Positions 1-11,220 of a stretch of DNA of 39,349 bases are shown here, one piece after another; the first letter of the stretch is position 1; each line of letters opens with the position of its first letter. Position numbers and translations under genes: made by a program. The notes beneath the pieces were generated by a model. It had not been told where the DNA came from. It did not search any database and saw only the letters and a program-made list of their open reading frames with translations. Origin of the DNA: an uncultured beta proteobacterium (GTDB lineage: Bacteria; Pseudomonadota; Gammaproteobacteria; Burkholderiales; Burkholderiaceae); NCBI GenBank assembly GCA_903843235.1, contig CAIMOW010000004.1, positions 1 to 39,349 of the forward strand. Reading direction: 5' to 3'.

Positions 1-1
1 C

Positions 2-664
2 TCAGAAAATTCTAATCAAGTTAACTTTATTCGTTTTGCCCTAGAGGCAAAGGTTTTGTCGTTTGGGGAGTTTAAAACCAAAGCGGGACGGCTATCTCCT
101 TATTTCTTTAACGCAGGTGGATTTAATGATGGAGCGCGCCTCAGTGCGTTAGGGTGCTATTACGCAAAAGCTCTGCAACAGTCCAAGATTGGGTTCGACA
201 TGCTATTTGGCCCAGCTTATAAGGGTATTACTCTGGCAGCAGCGACTGCGATTGCTTTAGCGGATAGTGGGCGTAATGTGCCTTATGCCTACAACCGCAA
301 AGAAGCTAAAGATCACGGCGAGGGCGGCACCCTCGTTGGCGCACCCGTCAAAGGTAAGGTAGTGATCGTCGATGATGTGATTTCTGCTGGAACGTCAGTG
401 CGAGAGTCGGTGGAGTTGATTCGTGCTGCTGGTGCGCAGCCTGCTGCCGTATTAATTGCCTTAGATCGCATGGAGAGGTCAGGTACCGCTACTGAGATTG
501 GCGATAAGTCGGCAGTGCAAGCGGTTGAGAAAGAATTTGGATTGCCGGTAATTGCGATTGCCAACCTCACAGACTTGATGGCTTTCTTGACTGCATCTAG
601 TGATGCAGGGTTGACGAACTACCTTCCTGCTGTGAAGGCTTATCGCGAGAAGTACGGCATTTAG
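2..664 (+). CDS. pyrE: Orotate phosphoribosyltransferase, 5' end cut by window edge
   Basis: Reading frame is open from base 2 ([41 protein letters not shown]...); PRPP-binding motif [13 protein letters not shown]. The TTG at 56 is internal, not the true start. Confidence 0.95.
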   Translation, partial: SENSNQVNFIRFALEAKVLSFGEFKTKAGRLSPYFFNAGGFNDGARLSALGCYYAKALQQSKIGFDMLFGPAYKGITLAAATAIALADSGRNVPYAYNRKEAKDHGEGGTLVGAPVKGKVVIVDDVISAGTSVRESVELIRAAGAQPAAVLIALDRMERSGTATEIGDKSAVQAVEKEFGLPVIAIANLTDLMAFLTASSDAGLTNYLPAVKAYREKYGI

Positions 665-672
665 CGGACCGC

Positions 673-1575
673 TTAAATTTCTGTTTCACCTTCAAAGACC
701 GTAACAGCAGGGCCCGTCATGATGACTGGCTGAGCCACATCGTTTACTATTCCGCCCCAAGCTATTTGTAAATCACCACCGCGAGTATGTACTTTGACTG
801 GAGAGTCGAGCATGCCGCGACGAATGCCAGAAACCACTGCAGCACAAGCTCCCGTTCCACAGGCAAGCGTTTCACCGGCGCCACGCTCAAATACACGGAG
901 TTTGATTTCATTGCGATTATGGATTTGCATATAGCCTGCATTAACGCGTTTTGGAAATGCAGGATGCTTTTCAATAAAAGGACCCTCTTCAAGTACTGGA
1001 GCGCTGTCAACATCACTCACTACTTGAACTGCATGTGGGTTGCCCATCGATACCACGCCGACCCAGTCGTCATGGCTTGCAGGATGGTCAATCGGCAATG
1101 CATAAAGGATTTCATGAAACTCTTGCATGCTAGCCAAACCATCTGCCTTAAAAGGAATGTGGCTATGCTCGAAGATTGGCGCACCCATATCTACTTCTAC
1201 TTGCCCATCTGGATGAGACTTGAGTATCAAAATAGTATGTGCAACTTCAACCCTTAGTGGGTTTTTGCTGGAGAGACCTTGATCTAATACAAAGCGCACA
1301 AAGCAGCGTGAACCATTGCCACATTGTTCGACCTCTCCGCCGTCGGCATTAAAGATGCGATAGCGAAAATCTGCGTCCGGATGAGTTGCTTTTTCTACTA
1401 ACAATATTTGGTCTGCACCAATACCGAATTGACGATGAGCCAACCGTTGCCATTGCTCTTGAGTGATATCACTCAGATCTTGATCAATCCCATTGAGCAC
1501 AATGAAATCATTGCCCGCACCATGCATTTTAGTGAAGCGTAGTTTGCGTGCAGGCTTATTTGAATTCATGCTCAA
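673..1575 (-). CDS. dapF: Diaminopimelate epimerase
   Basis: [15 protein letters not shown]-terminus; catalytic-Cys contexts [10 protein letters not shown] and [10 protein letters not shown]. Confidence 0.95.
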   Translation of the reverse strand: MSMNSNKPARKLRFTKMHGAGNDFIVLNGIDQDLSDITQEQWQRLAHRQFGIGADQILLVEKATHPDADFRYRIFNADGGEVEQCGNGSRCFVRFVLDQGLSSKNPLRVEVAHTILILKSHPDGQVEVDMGAPIFEHSHIPFKADGLASMQEFHEILYALPIDHPASHDDWVGVVSMGNPHAVQVVSDVDSAPVLEEGPFIEKHPAFPKRVNAGYMQIHNRNEIKLRVFERGAGETLACGTGACAAVVSGIRRGMLDSPVKVHTRGGDLQIAWGGIVNDVAQPVIMTGPAVTVFEGETEI

Positions 1576-1745
1576 AAGAATGTCCGTGTAGTCGGTTGGT
1601 ATTGTTAGTTATAGAGACTGGGTTCGCTAGCTAGCCCATATTTGAAGGGTTTGTGTCCACAATATTACTCCGCTGGTCTTTCTCCAACAAGCTCTTCAAT
1701 CAGTTGAAAAAGTTTTGTAACTAGGTCGCCTTGGGGGCGAAGAGA

Positions 1746-2606
1746 TTAATTGCTTGGGGGTAGGTCTGCACCGGTAGGATGCTTGTAACGGTTGTAGGCC
1801 CAGAGAAACTGTTCAGGCGCACATAGTATTGCGTTTTCAATAGCCAAATTTAATTCCTGCGCGGCAATTTGAGGCTCTTTAGAAAACGGCTCGATACGTT
1901 TCGCCTGCATTAGCCACCCAGCACCCCATTTTTTTCGTACGGCGGTAAACATCACGACGGGTGTTTGATGGCGGTTTGCGAGACGGGCTGGTAATATGGT
2001 GGTGTAGGCAGGGCGCCCAAAGAAGGGTGACCAAATACCCTCCCCGCCACTAGGCACCTGATCTGGAAGAATGCCAATAGCCTCTCCCCGAGTGAGAGCC
2101 CGAGTCATTTGCCGAACGCCATTTAAATTGGTGGGGACAAAGTGTAAATTGGGGTAGTTTCGGCCCTCTTCAACAATTTCATTAAGCCACTTTTGCCTGG
2201 CTGGGCGATACAAAATAGTGGCCGGATAATGTTGCGCCATGATGCGCGGCATGACCTCAAAGCAACCAAGATGGGGGGTAAGCATGAGCAAACCATGACC
2301 CTCACTAAGAGCCGATTCGACAATATCGAAATGGAGCACTTCGACCAAATCAAGGGATTTTTTTGGGTTTTTCCACACCCACAAGCTATCAGCAAATAGC
2401 ATTCCTGACCCAGCAGCGGCAGACCAAATTTTGACTGGTAGCTGATATTGGGTGGTAACAGCTAAGTAATGCGCTCTAAAGAGCTTACGGTAATGGCTGG
2501 ATATTAGATAGGTAAACACCCCTAAAAAAGCCCCAATTACTTGCACTGCGGCAAGAGGTAATGCCCCGATACCCTTAAACATGAGCTTTATAAATAGGTT
2601 TTGCAC
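1746..2606 (-). CDS. lpxL: Lipid A biosynthesis lauroyl acyltransferase (LpxL/HtrB family)
   Basis: LTPHLGCFEVMPR acyltransferase HX4(D/E) block, ILPDQVPSGGEGIWSPFFGRPAYT. Confidence 0.85.
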   Translation of the reverse strand: MQNLFIKLMFKGIGALPLAAVQVIGAFLGVFTYLISSHYRKLFRAHYLAVTTQYQLPVKIWSAAAGSGMLFADSLWVWKNPKKSLDLVEVLHFDIVESALSEGHGLLMLTPHLGCFEVMPRIMAQHYPATILYRPARQKWLNEIVEEGRNYPNLHFVPTNLNGVRQMTRALTRGEAIGILPDQVPSGGEGIWSPFFGRPAYTTILPARLANRHQTPVVMFTAVRKKWGAGWLMQAKRIEPFSKEPQIAAQELNLAIENAILCAPEQFLWAYNRYKHPTGADLPPSN

Positions 2607-2655
2607 CTTTCAATGATATTCAATGCAGGCTATAAGGACAAATTTAGCATTGGGC

Positions 2656-2683
2656 TTGATGAATTTGCTACTTTTCGTATAGA
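2656..2683 (+). promoter_or_regulatory. Putative sigma70 promoter for metK leader
   Basis: TTGATG - 16 bp - TATAGA; predicted start is close to the first base of the SAM-II-like aptamer. Confidence 0.5.
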
Positions 2684-2690
2684 ATTGACC

Positions 2691-2740
2691 CATCGCCGAG
2701 TTAAGACAACTTGCAGGGCGATTCAAAAATTCTGCTAAAG
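2691..2740 (+). ncRNA. SAM-II (SAM-alpha)-like riboswitch aptamer
   Basis: CAUCGCCGAGUUAAGACAACUUGCAGGGCGAUUCAAAAAUUCUGCUAAAG: P1 AUCGCC/GGCGAU plus GCAG (2713-2716) pairing with downstream CUGC (2732-2735), i.e. an H-type pseudoknot. Resembles the SAM-II metX aptamer (UUGCA...GCUAAA) as recalled from memory. Directly upstream of metK. Confidence 0.8.
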
Positions 2741-2760
2741 CGTCGCCGTTGTGGTTCCTG

Positions 2761-2797
2761 GCACGTCGAGTTGTCCAACAGATCGTGTTAATTTTTT
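2761..2797 (+). terminator. Candidate intrinsic terminator of the metK riboswitch
   Basis: CACG...GTTG-TC-CAAC...CGTG stem-loop followed by TTAATTTTTT, before the metK start. Confidence 0.55.
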
Positions 2798-2810
2798 AAA
2801 GGAATATGCA

Positions 2811-3977
2811 ATGGCAAATGATTACTTCTTTACCTCAGAATCGGTTTCTGAAGGTCACCCGGATAAAGTATCAGACCAAATTTCTGACGCCATCTTGGAT
2901 GCCATTCTGGCCCAAGACCCAACAGCACGCGTTGCTGCAGAAACTTTGTGCAATACCGGCCTAGTGGTATTGGCTGGTGAGATTACTACAAACGCAAATG
3001 TGGACTACATCCAAGTGGCTCGCAATACTTTGCGTGAAATCGGTTACGACAACACTGCCTACGGTATTGACTACAAAGGTTGCGCTGTATTAGTTGCTTA
3101 TGACAAGCAAAGTCCAGATATCGCACAGGGCGTTGATAAGGCGCATGACGATGGCTTAGATCAAGGTGCTGGCGATCAGGGCTTAATGTTTGGTTACGCT
3201 TGCGATGAAACTGCTGAACTGATGCCTTTACCAATTCACTTGTCTCATCGTTTGGTGGAGCGTCAGTCTCAACTGCGCCGCGATGGTCGTTTAACTTGGC
3301 TGCGTCCAGACGCAAAGTCTCAAGTAACCGTGCGCTATGTGGATGGCAAGCCTGACTCTATCGACACCGTTGTGCTGTCTACTCAGCATGATGAAGAAAT
3401 TTCTCTTGAAAAATTGCGTGAAGCAGTCATTGAAGAAATTATCAAACCTGTATTGCCTAAGCATTTGATCAAGGGCGCGATTAAGTTCTTGGTAAACCCA
3501 ACAGGTCGTTTCGTTATTGGTGGTCCACAAGGTGATTGCGGCTTAACTGGCCGTAAGATCATTGTGGATACCTACGGTGGTGCAGCTCCTCATGGCGGTG
3601 GTGCATTCTCAGGGAAAGACCCTTCTAAGGTTGACCGTTCTGCAGCATACGCTGGCCGTTACGTAGCAAAGAACGTGGTTGCCGCTGGTTTGGCAAGCAA
3701 GTGCTTAATTCAGATCTCATATGCGATTGGTGTTGCTAAGCCAACTTCTGTAATGGTGAGCACCTTTGGTACGGGCAAGATCTCTGATGAGAAGATTGCC
3801 CAATTGGTATCCGAGCACTTTGACTTGCGACCAAAAGGTATCGTGAAGATGCTGAATCTCTTGCGCCCAATCTATTGTAAAACTGCTGCTTATGGCCACT
3901 TTGGTCGCGAAGAGCCAGAATTTACTTGGGAACAGTGCGATAAAGCGCCTGCATTACGTGCAGCAGCAGGTCTGTAA
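2811..3977 (+). CDS. metK: S-adenosylmethionine synthetase
   Basis: [31 protein letters not shown]...[27 protein letters not shown] upstream of ATG 2811 (the ORF-track start 2751 lies within the leader). Confidence 0.97.
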   Translation: MANDYFFTSESVSEGHPDKVSDQISDAILDAILAQDPTARVAAETLCNTGLVVLAGEITTNANVDYIQVARNTLREIGYDNTAYGIDYKGCAVLVAYDKQSPDIAQGVDKAHDDGLDQGAGDQGLMFGYACDETAELMPLPIHLSHRLVERQSQLRRDGRLTWLRPDAKSQVTVRYVDGKPDSIDTVVLSTQHDEEISLEKLREAVIEEIIKPVLPKHLIKGAIKFLVNPTGRFVIGGPQGDCGLTGRKIIVDTYGGAAPHGGGAFSGKDPSKVDRSAAYAGRYVAKNVVAAGLASKCLIQISYAIGVAKPTSVMVSTFGTGKISDEKIAQLVSEHFDLRPKGIVKMLNLLRPIYCKTAAYGHFGREEPEFTWEQCDKAPALRAAAGL

Positions 3978-4015
3978 GCAGACAATAAGTAGCATGTAGT
4001 TGTATTGAAGCGAAA

Positions 4016-4045
4016 TATGGCGAAATTGATTACAATTTCGCCATA
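4016..4045 (+). other. Perfect 13-bp stem hairpin between metK and the SAH riboswitch
   Basis: TATGGCGAAATTG-ATTA-CAATTTCGCCATA; no U-tract. Confidence 0.75.
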
Positions 4046-4143
4046 CCTTCAAGGAGCGTTGCAAGGAATGCTGAGAACCAGCGTTTCCCCAGGCTTGAAG
4101 GGAGTGGACCCCTAAATGGAGTTTACTAATTGCAACCGCGCTC
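4046..4143 (+). ncRNA. SAH (S-adenosylhomocysteine) riboswitch
   Basis: P1 CCTTCAAG(4046-4053)/CTTGAAGG(4094-4101), GGAGCGTTGCAA core, CCCCAGG, and pseudoknot GAGCG(4054-4058)/CGCTC(4139-4143); upstream of ahcY as expected for this class. Confidence 0.9.
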
Positions 4144-4174
4144 GCTAACCCATGATTCGATGGCTAGCGAGTTT
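4141..4174 (+). terminator. Hairpin overlapping the SAH pseudoknot strand (expression-platform candidate)
   Basis: CTCGCTA(4141-4147) / TAGCGAG(4165-4171) with inner CCAT/ATGG, followed by TTT; shares CTC (4141-4143) with the pseudoknot. Confidence 0.55.
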
Positions 4175-4211
4175 CTACTCCAGCATTGGATCGTATTTAG
4201 CTGGAGCATTC

Positions 4212-5663
4212 ATGAGTACCGTTTCTGATTTCAATTTACAAGACTTTGTGGCAACTCGTTGCGCAATTGCGGATATTTCTTTGGCTGATTTTGGCCGCAA
4301 AGAAATCGCTATTGCTGAAACTGAGATGCCAGGCCTCATCGCTATTCGTGATGAGTTCGCTGCAGGGCAACCATTACGTGGCGCACGCATTACTGGTTCA
4401 TTGCACATGACCATCCAAACTGCCGTTTTAATCGAGACCCTCGAGGCACTCGGTGCAGAAGTGCAATGGGCATCATGCAATATTTTCTCTACGCAAGATC
4501 ATGCTGCCGCTGCTATTGCAGCTAATGGCACGCCTGTGTATGCGATTAAGGGCGAGACTCTTGAGCAATATTGGGATTACACCCATCGTATTTTTGAGTG
4601 GGCTGATGGTGGCTTCACCAATATGATTTTGGATGACGGTGGCGATGCTACTTTACTCTTACATCTCGGTGCTCGTGCAGAAAAAGATCAAGCCTGCTTG
4701 AATCACCCAACCAGCGAAGAAGAAACCATTTTGTTTGCGGCTATCAAAAACAAACTGGCGCAAGATCCAACTTGGTACTCCACTCGTTTGGCGCAAGTAA
4801 AAGGCGTTACTGAAGAAACAACGACGGGCGTACATCGCTTGTATCAAATGTTTGCTAAGGGCGATTTAAAGTTCCCGGCAATTAACGTCAATGACTCAGT
4901 GACTAAGAGCAAGTTCGATAATCTCTATGGTTGTCGTGAGTCTTTGGTTGATGCGATTAAGCGTGCAACAGACGTGATGGTTGCCGGTAAAGTTGCAGTC
5001 GTTTGTGGTTACGGCGACGTAGGTAAGGGTTCCGCACAAGCATTGCGTGCTTTATCTGCTCAAGTTTGGGTGACTGAAGTGGATCCAATCTGCGCATTGC
5101 AAGCGGCGATGGAAGGCTACCGTGTTGTCACAATGGACTACGCTGCTGACAAAGCGGACATCTTCGTTTCAGCAACAGGCAACTATCATGTGATTACGCA
5201 TGACCACATGATAAGGATGAAGAATCAAGCCATCGTTTGTAATATTGGCCACTTTGACAATGAGATTGATATTGCTGGTATTGAAAAATACAAGTGGGAA
5301 GAAATCAAACCTCAGGTTGACCATGTGATTTTCCCGGCCGCTAACGGCATGCCTGAGAAGCGCATCATTATTTTGGCTAAAGGTCGTTTAGTAAACCTCG
5401 GTTGTGGTACAGGTCATCCATCTTACGTGATGAGCTCATCATTTGCGAACCAAGTGATTGCGCAAATTGAATTGTGGAATGCAGTTGGCACAAATAAATA
5501 CCCCATCGGTGTTTACACATTGCCTAAGCATTTAGATGAGAAGGTTGCACGCTTGCAGTTGAAGACTCTCAATGCGCAGTTGACTGTGTTGTCTGATCAG
5601 CAAGCATCCTATATCGGCGTTACCAAGGAAGGTCCTTACAAGGCCGACCACTATCGTTATTAA
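4212..5663 (+). CDS. ahcY: Adenosylhomocysteinase
   Basis: [12 protein letters not shown]...; NAD motif [13 protein letters not shown]-terminal [10 protein letters not shown]. Start placed at 4212 rather than 4152, which lies inside the leader hairpin. Confidence 0.97.
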   Translation: MSTVSDFNLQDFVATRCAIADISLADFGRKEIAIAETEMPGLIAIRDEFAAGQPLRGARITGSLHMTIQTAVLIETLEALGAEVQWASCNIFSTQDHAAAAIAANGTPVYAIKGETLEQYWDYTHRIFEWADGGFTNMILDDGGDATLLLHLGARAEKDQACLNHPTSEEETILFAAIKNKLAQDPTWYSTRLAQVKGVTEETTTGVHRLYQMFAKGDLKFPAINVNDSVTKSKFDNLYGCRESLVDAIKRATDVMVAGKVAVVCGYGDVGKGSAQALRALSAQVWVTEVDPICALQAAMEGYRVVTMDYAADKADIFVSATGNYHVITHDHMIRMKNQAIVCNIGHFDNEIDIAGIEKYKWEEIKPQVDHVIFPAANGMPEKRIIILAKGRLVNLGCGTGHPSYVMSSSFANQVIAQIELWNAVGTNKYPIGVYTLPKHLDEKVARLQLKTLNAQLTVLSDQQASYIGVTKEGPYKADHYRY

Positions 5664-5694
5664 TTAAAGCAATAAAAGTCATGGGCCCAAAATC

Positions 5695-6525
5695 ATGGAA
5701 TTGAGCGTCGAATTCTTTCCTCCTAAAACACCTGAAGGTGAGAATAAGCTACATCTGGTGCGCGAGCGTTTGAGTGAAATACTCAAGCCCGCGTTCTATT
5801 CCGTGACTTTTGGTGCTGGTGGCTCTACTCAGTCTGGCACTTTAAAAGTAGTGAGTGATATTCATGCTGCTGGCGAAGCCGTTGCCCCTCACTTATCTTG
5901 CGTTGGTAGTTCTCGCGAGAGCGTGCGTGAGATGCTCAAGCAATATCAGGCGTTAGGCATTAAGCGTATCGTGGCATTGCGTGGAGACCTCCCATCAGGG
6001 ATGGGTCAGTATGGCGAGTTTCATCATGCTAATGAGTTGGTGGAGTTTATTCGTGCGGAGACGGGCGATTGGTTTCATGTTGATGTAGCGGCATATCCAG
6101 AAACGCATCCACAAGCAAAGTCTCCTGCAAGCGATATTGATTTCTTTGTGCAGAAGATGAAAGCTGGCGCCAACTCTGCAGTCACTCAGTATTTTTATAA
6201 TAGTGATGCCTATTTCCGCTTTGCGGATGAGGCCTATGATTTAGGCGTAACTCAGCCGATCATTGCTGGCATCATGCCGATTACCAATAGTAGTCAACTG
6301 CTACGGTTCTCTGATGCTTGTGGCGCCGAGATTCCCCGTTGGATTCGTTTGCGTTTGCAATCTTATGGCGATGACATTGCCTCTATCCGTGCATTTGGAG
6401 AGGATGTGGTTACCGATCTGTGTGATCAGTTGTTAAGTGCTGGCGCCCCAGGTTTACATTTCTACTCGCTCAATCAGGCTGATGCTGTTTTGGCGATTGC
6501 TAATAACTTAGACTTAGCGAAGTAA
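5695..6525 (+). CDS. metF: Methylenetetrahydrofolate reductase
   Basis: MELSVEFFPPKTPEGE...; VALRGDLP; PIIAGIMPI. Confidence 0.95.
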   Translation: MELSVEFFPPKTPEGENKLHLVRERLSEILKPAFYSVTFGAGGSTQSGTLKVVSDIHAAGEAVAPHLSCVGSSRESVREMLKQYQALGIKRIVALRGDLPSGMGQYGEFHHANELVEFIRAETGDWFHVDVAAYPETHPQAKSPASDIDFFVQKMKAGANSAVTQYFYNSDAYFRFADEAYDLGVTQPIIAGIMPITNSSQLLRFSDACGAEIPRWIRLRLQSYGDDIASIRAFGEDVVTDLCDQLLSAGAPGLHFYSLNQADAVLAIANNLDLAK

Positions 6526-6526
6526 T

Positions 6527-7147
6527 TTAGCTTCTTAGAGCAGACTCAGTCAGCATAAAGTCTAAGGGCTCATCGTGTGTTTGAGCCTGCCATTTAGCAT
6601 CATCTAACTGTTGCCAATCAAACCCTATGCCGATACAAAGTAAGCTGGGTTTAGCTTTGCGTAATTGGGCTAGTGTGCGGTCAAAGTAGCCACCCCCATA
6701 GCCAAGGCGCCAATAATGGTTTTTCCCACTCACTTTGGATTGGGACCAGCCTACACAGGGGATGAGAATGCAATCTGGAATGCATTGGCTGCGTTGTATG
6801 TTCTTTGGATCGGGTTCTGGAACATTATGCTTGCTCGGAATGAGTGCATCACCTTCTTCCCAGACATAAAACTCAAGATGTTTATCAGGGCGAGCAAAAG
6901 GAAGTGCTAATTGGCATCCCTTATTGTCAGAAACCCAGGATAAGAGCGTAGGACGCAGATCCGGCTCATTTTGAATGGGTACGTATAGTGCGATAGATGA
7001 TGGGTTTTGTTTACCCAAGAATTGACTAAGCCCTGCAGTAAGGTTTTTAAGACTTTCTGCATAGCTTGCATCTGCAGCAAAATGTGTCCTTTGCGTTAGC
7101 AGATCTTGGCGTAAAGTTTTTAGCGAATTACCGTGCATACCAGGCAT
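6527..7147 (-). CDS. 5-formyltetrahydrofolate cyclo-ligase
   Basis: LPFARPDKHLEFY, DCILIPCVGW, RLGYGGGYFDRTLAQL motifs; start likely at the internal Met (MPGMHGNSLKTLRQ). Confidence 0.9.
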   Translation of the reverse strand: MPGMHGNSLKTLRQDLLTQRTHFAADASYAESLKNLTAGLSQFLGKQNPSSIALYVPIQNEPDLRPTLLSWVSDNKGCQLALPFARPDKHLEFYVWEEGDALIPSKHNVPEPDPKNIQRSQCIPDCILIPCVGWSQSKVSGKNHYWRLGYGGGYFDRTLAQLRKAKPSLLCIGIGFDWQQLDDAKWQAQTHDEPLDFMLTESALRS

Positions 7148-7201
7148 TATCAGGCGAAAATTAATAGATATAGTAAAAGTAATTATGTAGAAGGCTAGAT
7201 A

Positions 7202-9166
7202 GTGAAAAAGAAGTTTGATATTCGGATGACTGGGCGTCACAAGCTAGCTGGAGCATTGCTTTCCGGCTTGATTTTATTTGTGCCCAATACCTTTGCTGAA
7301 AAAGTAAAAAAACCAAATCTTCCGAAGTCTTATGCAAGTAAGTCAGTTCCTCCCGAAATTACTGATAGCGATAGAGCTTTTATTGAGTTGCGCGAAGCGG
7401 CTAAAAAGAATGATGTATTTCGTGCGCAGCAATTAGCATCTAGCTTGCCTAATTATCCTTATGACGACTATGTAGCGTATTTTAGAATTAAGCCTCAGCT
7501 CTTTGATGGTACTGGTGGTGCAAGGGCCGATACCAGTGCCGATGCTCAGGTAAATAGTTTTTTGAGGCAATACGAGGGGTCGGCTTTGGCGGATCGTATG
7601 CGCAATGATTGGTTGCTTGTGTTGGGTAAGCGCAAGGATTGGACTAGTTTTGATTCTGAATACGCTAAGTTCGTATTGGATGATGATACTCAGGTGAAAT
7701 GTTACGCCTTGCAGTCCAAGTTAGCACAGGGCGAAAACCCCACTAAATTAGCAATTGATGCACGAGCAGTGCTCATTAATCCATCCTATTTTGGTTCCGC
7801 TTGCCAAGAGTTAGTTCCTGTATTGGTCGCTGCAGGCGGGATGACGCCAAGTGAGGCCAAAGCCGTAGGGCGCGCTGCTAGCGAAATGGGCTTTGATACG
7901 ATGTCACGCCGACTTGGTGGGGAAGATCCAATCGCTGATATTGTCAGGGGCGCCAAAGCAGACCCCCTTAAGGCATTCAAAGATTTTTCTCAAAACGCTT
8001 CGCGCTACAGCAAAGAGAACCAAGCAGTTGCTTGGGGAGTCATTGGGCAGTTCCTGGGCAAGAAATTAGATTCAAATGCGGACGATGCTTATCGCTTGCA
8101 GCAAGATTTGGGCTACAACGAATTACTTTCTACCGAAAGTCAGGAGTGGAAGGTACGCGCCGGCTTGCGGGCTAAAGATTGGACACTGGTTAAGAACGCC
8201 ATCGAGGGCATGAACCCCGCAGTGCGTAGTCGCGATCCCGCTTGGACCTATTGGTACGGCCGTGCATTCAAGGCAGATGGTCAAGATGCTAAGGCAAGAG
8301 AGAGCTATGAACTCATTGCTGATCAGTACAACTTTTATGGGCAGTTAGCCCGCGAAGAGCTCGGCAAATCTAATCATGCCCCGACACGAACAAAGGTATC
8401 CGAGCAGGATATTGATGCGATGGAAGGTCGGAAAGGCTTCATTAGAGGCGATCGCTTCTATGCCATGAATCTGCGCTTTGAGGGCAATCGCGAGTGGAAC
8501 TGGGAATTACGCAATATGACTGATAAGCAATTACTTGCCGCTGCAGAATATGCCAAACGGATTGGTTTATATGATCGCGTAGTGAATACTGCTGATCGTA
8601 CAAAACAAGAGCATGATTTCAGTTTGCGTTACCCAACGCCTTACCGTGATGAGTTATCACCGATTGCACGCCAGATTGATTTGAACTTGGCTTGGGCGTA
8701 TGGCCTCATTCGTCAAGAGTCCCGCTTTATCATGAATGCTTCTTCGTCGGTTGGCGCATCCGGACTGATGCAGGTGATGCCAAATACAGCTAAGTATGTC
8801 GCTAAGAAAATTGGTATGGTGAACTACACCAACGATAAGTTGAGCGATACCAACACCAACCTTACTTTGGGAAGCAATTATCTCAATATGGTCTTGATAG
8901 ATTTAGATGGGTCTTGGGTGTTGGCTTCTGCAGCATATAACGCAGGCCCATCCCGCTCTAAGGCTTGGCGTGAAAAATTAAGCAGCCCAACTGAAGGGGC
9001 GATTTTTGCTGAGACGATTCCATTTAATGAAACACGTACTTATGTGAAGAACGTTTTATCTAATGCCAATTACTATTCATCAGTCATGCAGGGCCAAGCA
9101 CAATCTTTAAAGCAGCGCTTAGGGGTGATAGCGCCTAAAGCGGCCACTCAATCAGAATTGCCTTAA
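7202..9166 (+). CDS. Soluble lytic murein transglycosylase (SLT domain)
   Basis: Signal peptide; GLIRQESRFIMNASSSVGASGLMQVMPNTAK and AAYNAGP SLT motifs; GTG start. Confidence 0.92.
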   Translation: MKKKFDIRMTGRHKLAGALLSGLILFVPNTFAEKVKKPNLPKSYASKSVPPEITDSDRAFIELREAAKKNDVFRAQQLASSLPNYPYDDYVAYFRIKPQLFDGTGGARADTSADAQVNSFLRQYEGSALADRMRNDWLLVLGKRKDWTSFDSEYAKFVLDDDTQVKCYALQSKLAQGENPTKLAIDARAVLINPSYFGSACQELVPVLVAAGGMTPSEAKAVGRAASEMGFDTMSRRLGGEDPIADIVRGAKADPLKAFKDFSQNASRYSKENQAVAWGVIGQFLGKKLDSNADDAYRLQQDLGYNELLSTESQEWKVRAGLRAKDWTLVKNAIEGMNPAVRSRDPAWTYWYGRAFKADGQDAKARESYELIADQYNFYGQLAREELGKSNHAPTRTKVSEQDIDAMEGRKGFIRGDRFYAMNLRFEGNREWNWELRNMTDKQLLAAAEYAKRIGLYDRVVNTADRTKQEHDFSLRYPTPYRDELSPIARQIDLNLAWAYGLIRQESRFIMNASSSVGASGLMQVMPNTAKYVAKKIGMVNYTNDKLSDTNTNLTLGSNYLNMVLIDLDGSWVLASAAYNAGPSRSKAWREKLSSPTEGAIFAETIPFNETRTYVKNVLSNANYYSSVMQGQAQSLKQRLGVIAPKAATQSELP

Positions 9167-9184
9167 TCACAAAAATCGGACTCT

Positions 9185-10093
9185 ATGAAATATGACATTC
9201 TTCTTATCGGTGGCAATGGATTTGTAGGTAGAACGCTTGCGGCGAAACTGCAAGTGGCAGGGTATTCTGTGTTGCTGCCAACGAGACATCTACCCGCGGC
9301 CCGCGACTTACGCATTTTGCCTAAGGTACGCTTGGAAGATGCAGATGTGCATGAGTTTGATGAATTGCAAAATTTGTGTGCCCGTATCAAGCCAAATGGA
9401 GCCGTCATTAATTTGGTCGGCGTATTGCACGATAAGCCTGCCCAGCTTTATGGCAAGATCTTTGCAACAGCCCACGTAGATCTACCTAAAAATATTATCA
9501 CCGCCATGCAAATGCATGGTCTAAATCGCTATTTACATATGAGCGCATTAGGCGCGGATTCTAACGGCCCTTCTATGTATCAACGCAGCAAGGGTGATGG
9601 TGAGCTTGAAGTTAAAGGAAGCGGTCTTGAGTGGACAATCTTTAGGCCTTCAGTGATCTTTGGTGCGCAAGATCAATTCATTAATCTATTTGCAAAGTTA
9701 ACGAAATGGCTGCCAGTGTTGCCGCTGGCCAATTGTGAGGCTCAGTTCCAGCCAGTCAGCGTAGAAGATGTGGCTGATGCATTTATAAAGTCCATCAAGA
9801 TGCCCCAGACGATTCATCAGTCATACGATTTAGTCGGACCTACCGTGTATACGATGAAAGAGATTGTCACTATTGCAGCCCGCAAAGCACAAACCGCTTG
9901 CACCATCATTCGAGTGCCTGCATTTGTAGGGTATCTGCAAGCTTTAGCATTTGAGTTTTTGCCCGTACCAACATTGATGTCACGAGACAATATTGCTTCT
10001 ATGCAAGTTCCCAACGTATTGCCAGTAAACATTTCTGATGCATTGCCAGAAGTATTTGGTATTAGCCGTCGCTCCCTTGAGGGCATGAGGTAA
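9185..10093 (+). CDS. NAD(P)-binding epimerase-like protein (complex I NDUFA9-like)
   Basis: [17 protein letters not shown] Rossmann motif; [20 protein letters not shown]. Confidence 0.8.
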   Translation: MKYDILLIGGNGFVGRTLAAKLQVAGYSVLLPTRHLPAARDLRILPKVRLEDADVHEFDELQNLCARIKPNGAVINLVGVLHDKPAQLYGKIFATAHVDLPKNIITAMQMHGLNRYLHMSALGADSNGPSMYQRSKGDGELEVKGSGLEWTIFRPSVIFGAQDQFINLFAKLTKWLPVLPLANCEAQFQPVSVEDVADAFIKSIKMPQTIHQSYDLVGPTVYTMKEIVTIAARKAQTACTIIRVPAFVGYLQALAFEFLPVPTLMSRDNIASMQVPNVLPVNISDALPEVFGISRRSLEGMR

Positions 10094-11220
10094 TGAAGAC
10101 CTACGCTGTTGGCGGCGCCATTCGCGATGCGCTCATGGGTTTGCCCATGCACGATATCGACTACGTGGTAGTTGGCTCTAGCGTAGATAAAATGCTTGCC
10201 AAGGGATTTCGCCCAGTCGGTAAAGATTTTCCAGTATTCCTTCACTCCGAAACGCAGGCTGAATATGCTCTAGCTCGGACAGAGCGAAAAACCGGCAAGG
10301 GCTATAAAGGTTTTTTATTTCATGCAGATCCTACCGTCACCTTAGAGGAGGACTTAGAGCGTCGTGATTTAACGATTAATGCCATGGCTCAAGAAGTCTC
10401 CGCTGATGGCAAATTAGTGGGCCCGATTATTGATCCTTATAACGGTCAACGAGATCTTGCTGAGAAAGTATTTCGTCACGTGTCAGATGCTTTTGCCGAA
10501 GACCCGCTACGTTTACTGCGTATCGCTCGCTTTGCCGCTCGCTTCCCTGAATTTACTGTCGCCGAAGAAACCATGACGGCATTAAAGGCGATTGTGGAGT
10601 CAGGGGAATTAAATGCATTATCGCCAGAACGTATTTGGCAAGAGCTTGCAAGAGGTTTAGTTGCTAGCAAGCCTATGCGCATGTTTCAAGTTCTATTGGA
10701 TACTGGCGCTGCCAAAACGATTCTTTCTCCATCAGTAGTGGTGGAGTTGCAGAAAGAACTATGCCGCGAAAACCTCATCGCACATCTGCTTCAAACCCCT
10801 GCTAAATTAGAGAGTCGTTGCGCGGTTGTGTTGATGAATACACCCGCCAGTGAAATTCGTTCCTGGTCTGAGTGTGTCCGTATGCCCATCGAGATACGTG
10901 ACTTTAGCGAAATCTTCAGCGAGTTGAATTTGTTCATCAGTAAAAATCCTCATGGCACTTACCATGAAGTTGATGCGCTCTCTTGGTTCAATCGCGCCGA
11001 CGTATGGCGCAAGCCTGATCGCGCTCAAGCGCTGTTAGATCTTATGAATAGGATTGGTCTGAATGTATTCGGATTAATTAATGCTATGCAACAAGCACAG
11101 GCTTTGAACCCAGTAGAAATTATTGCTGGGCTGACTGCTGAAGACCGTTCTAATGGCGAAAGAATCCGTAGTGCAGTTGAGACCGCAAGACTTGCGGCAA
11201 TTACTTTAGCGCTAAATTAA
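10093..11220 (+). CDS. cca: CCA-adding tRNA nucleotidyltransferase
   Basis: [54 protein letters not shown]. Confidence 0.95.
   Translation: MKTYAVGGAIRDALMGLPMHDIDYVVVGSSVDKMLAKGFRPVGKDFPVFLHSETQAEYALARTERKTGKGYKGFLFHADPTVTLEEDLERRDLTINAMAQEVSADGKLVGPIIDPYNGQRDLAEKVFRHVSDAFAEDPLRLLRIARFAARFPEFTVAEETMTALKAIVESGELNALSPERIWQELARGLVASKPMRMFQVLLDTGAAKTILSPSVVVELQKELCRENLIAHLLQTPAKLESRCAVVLMNTPASEIRSWSECVRMPIEIRDFSEIFSELNLFISKNPHGTYHEVDALSWFNRADVWRKPDRAQALLDLMNRIGLNVFGLINAMQQAQALNPVEIIAGLTAEDRSNGERIRSAVETARLAAITLALN

Noticed and set aside
787-1257. Plus-strand 156-aa ORF and other antisense ORFs inside dapF, metK, cca, glmU, RND genes etc.
   Set aside because: Antisense shadows of well-supported genes; no start context or motifs.
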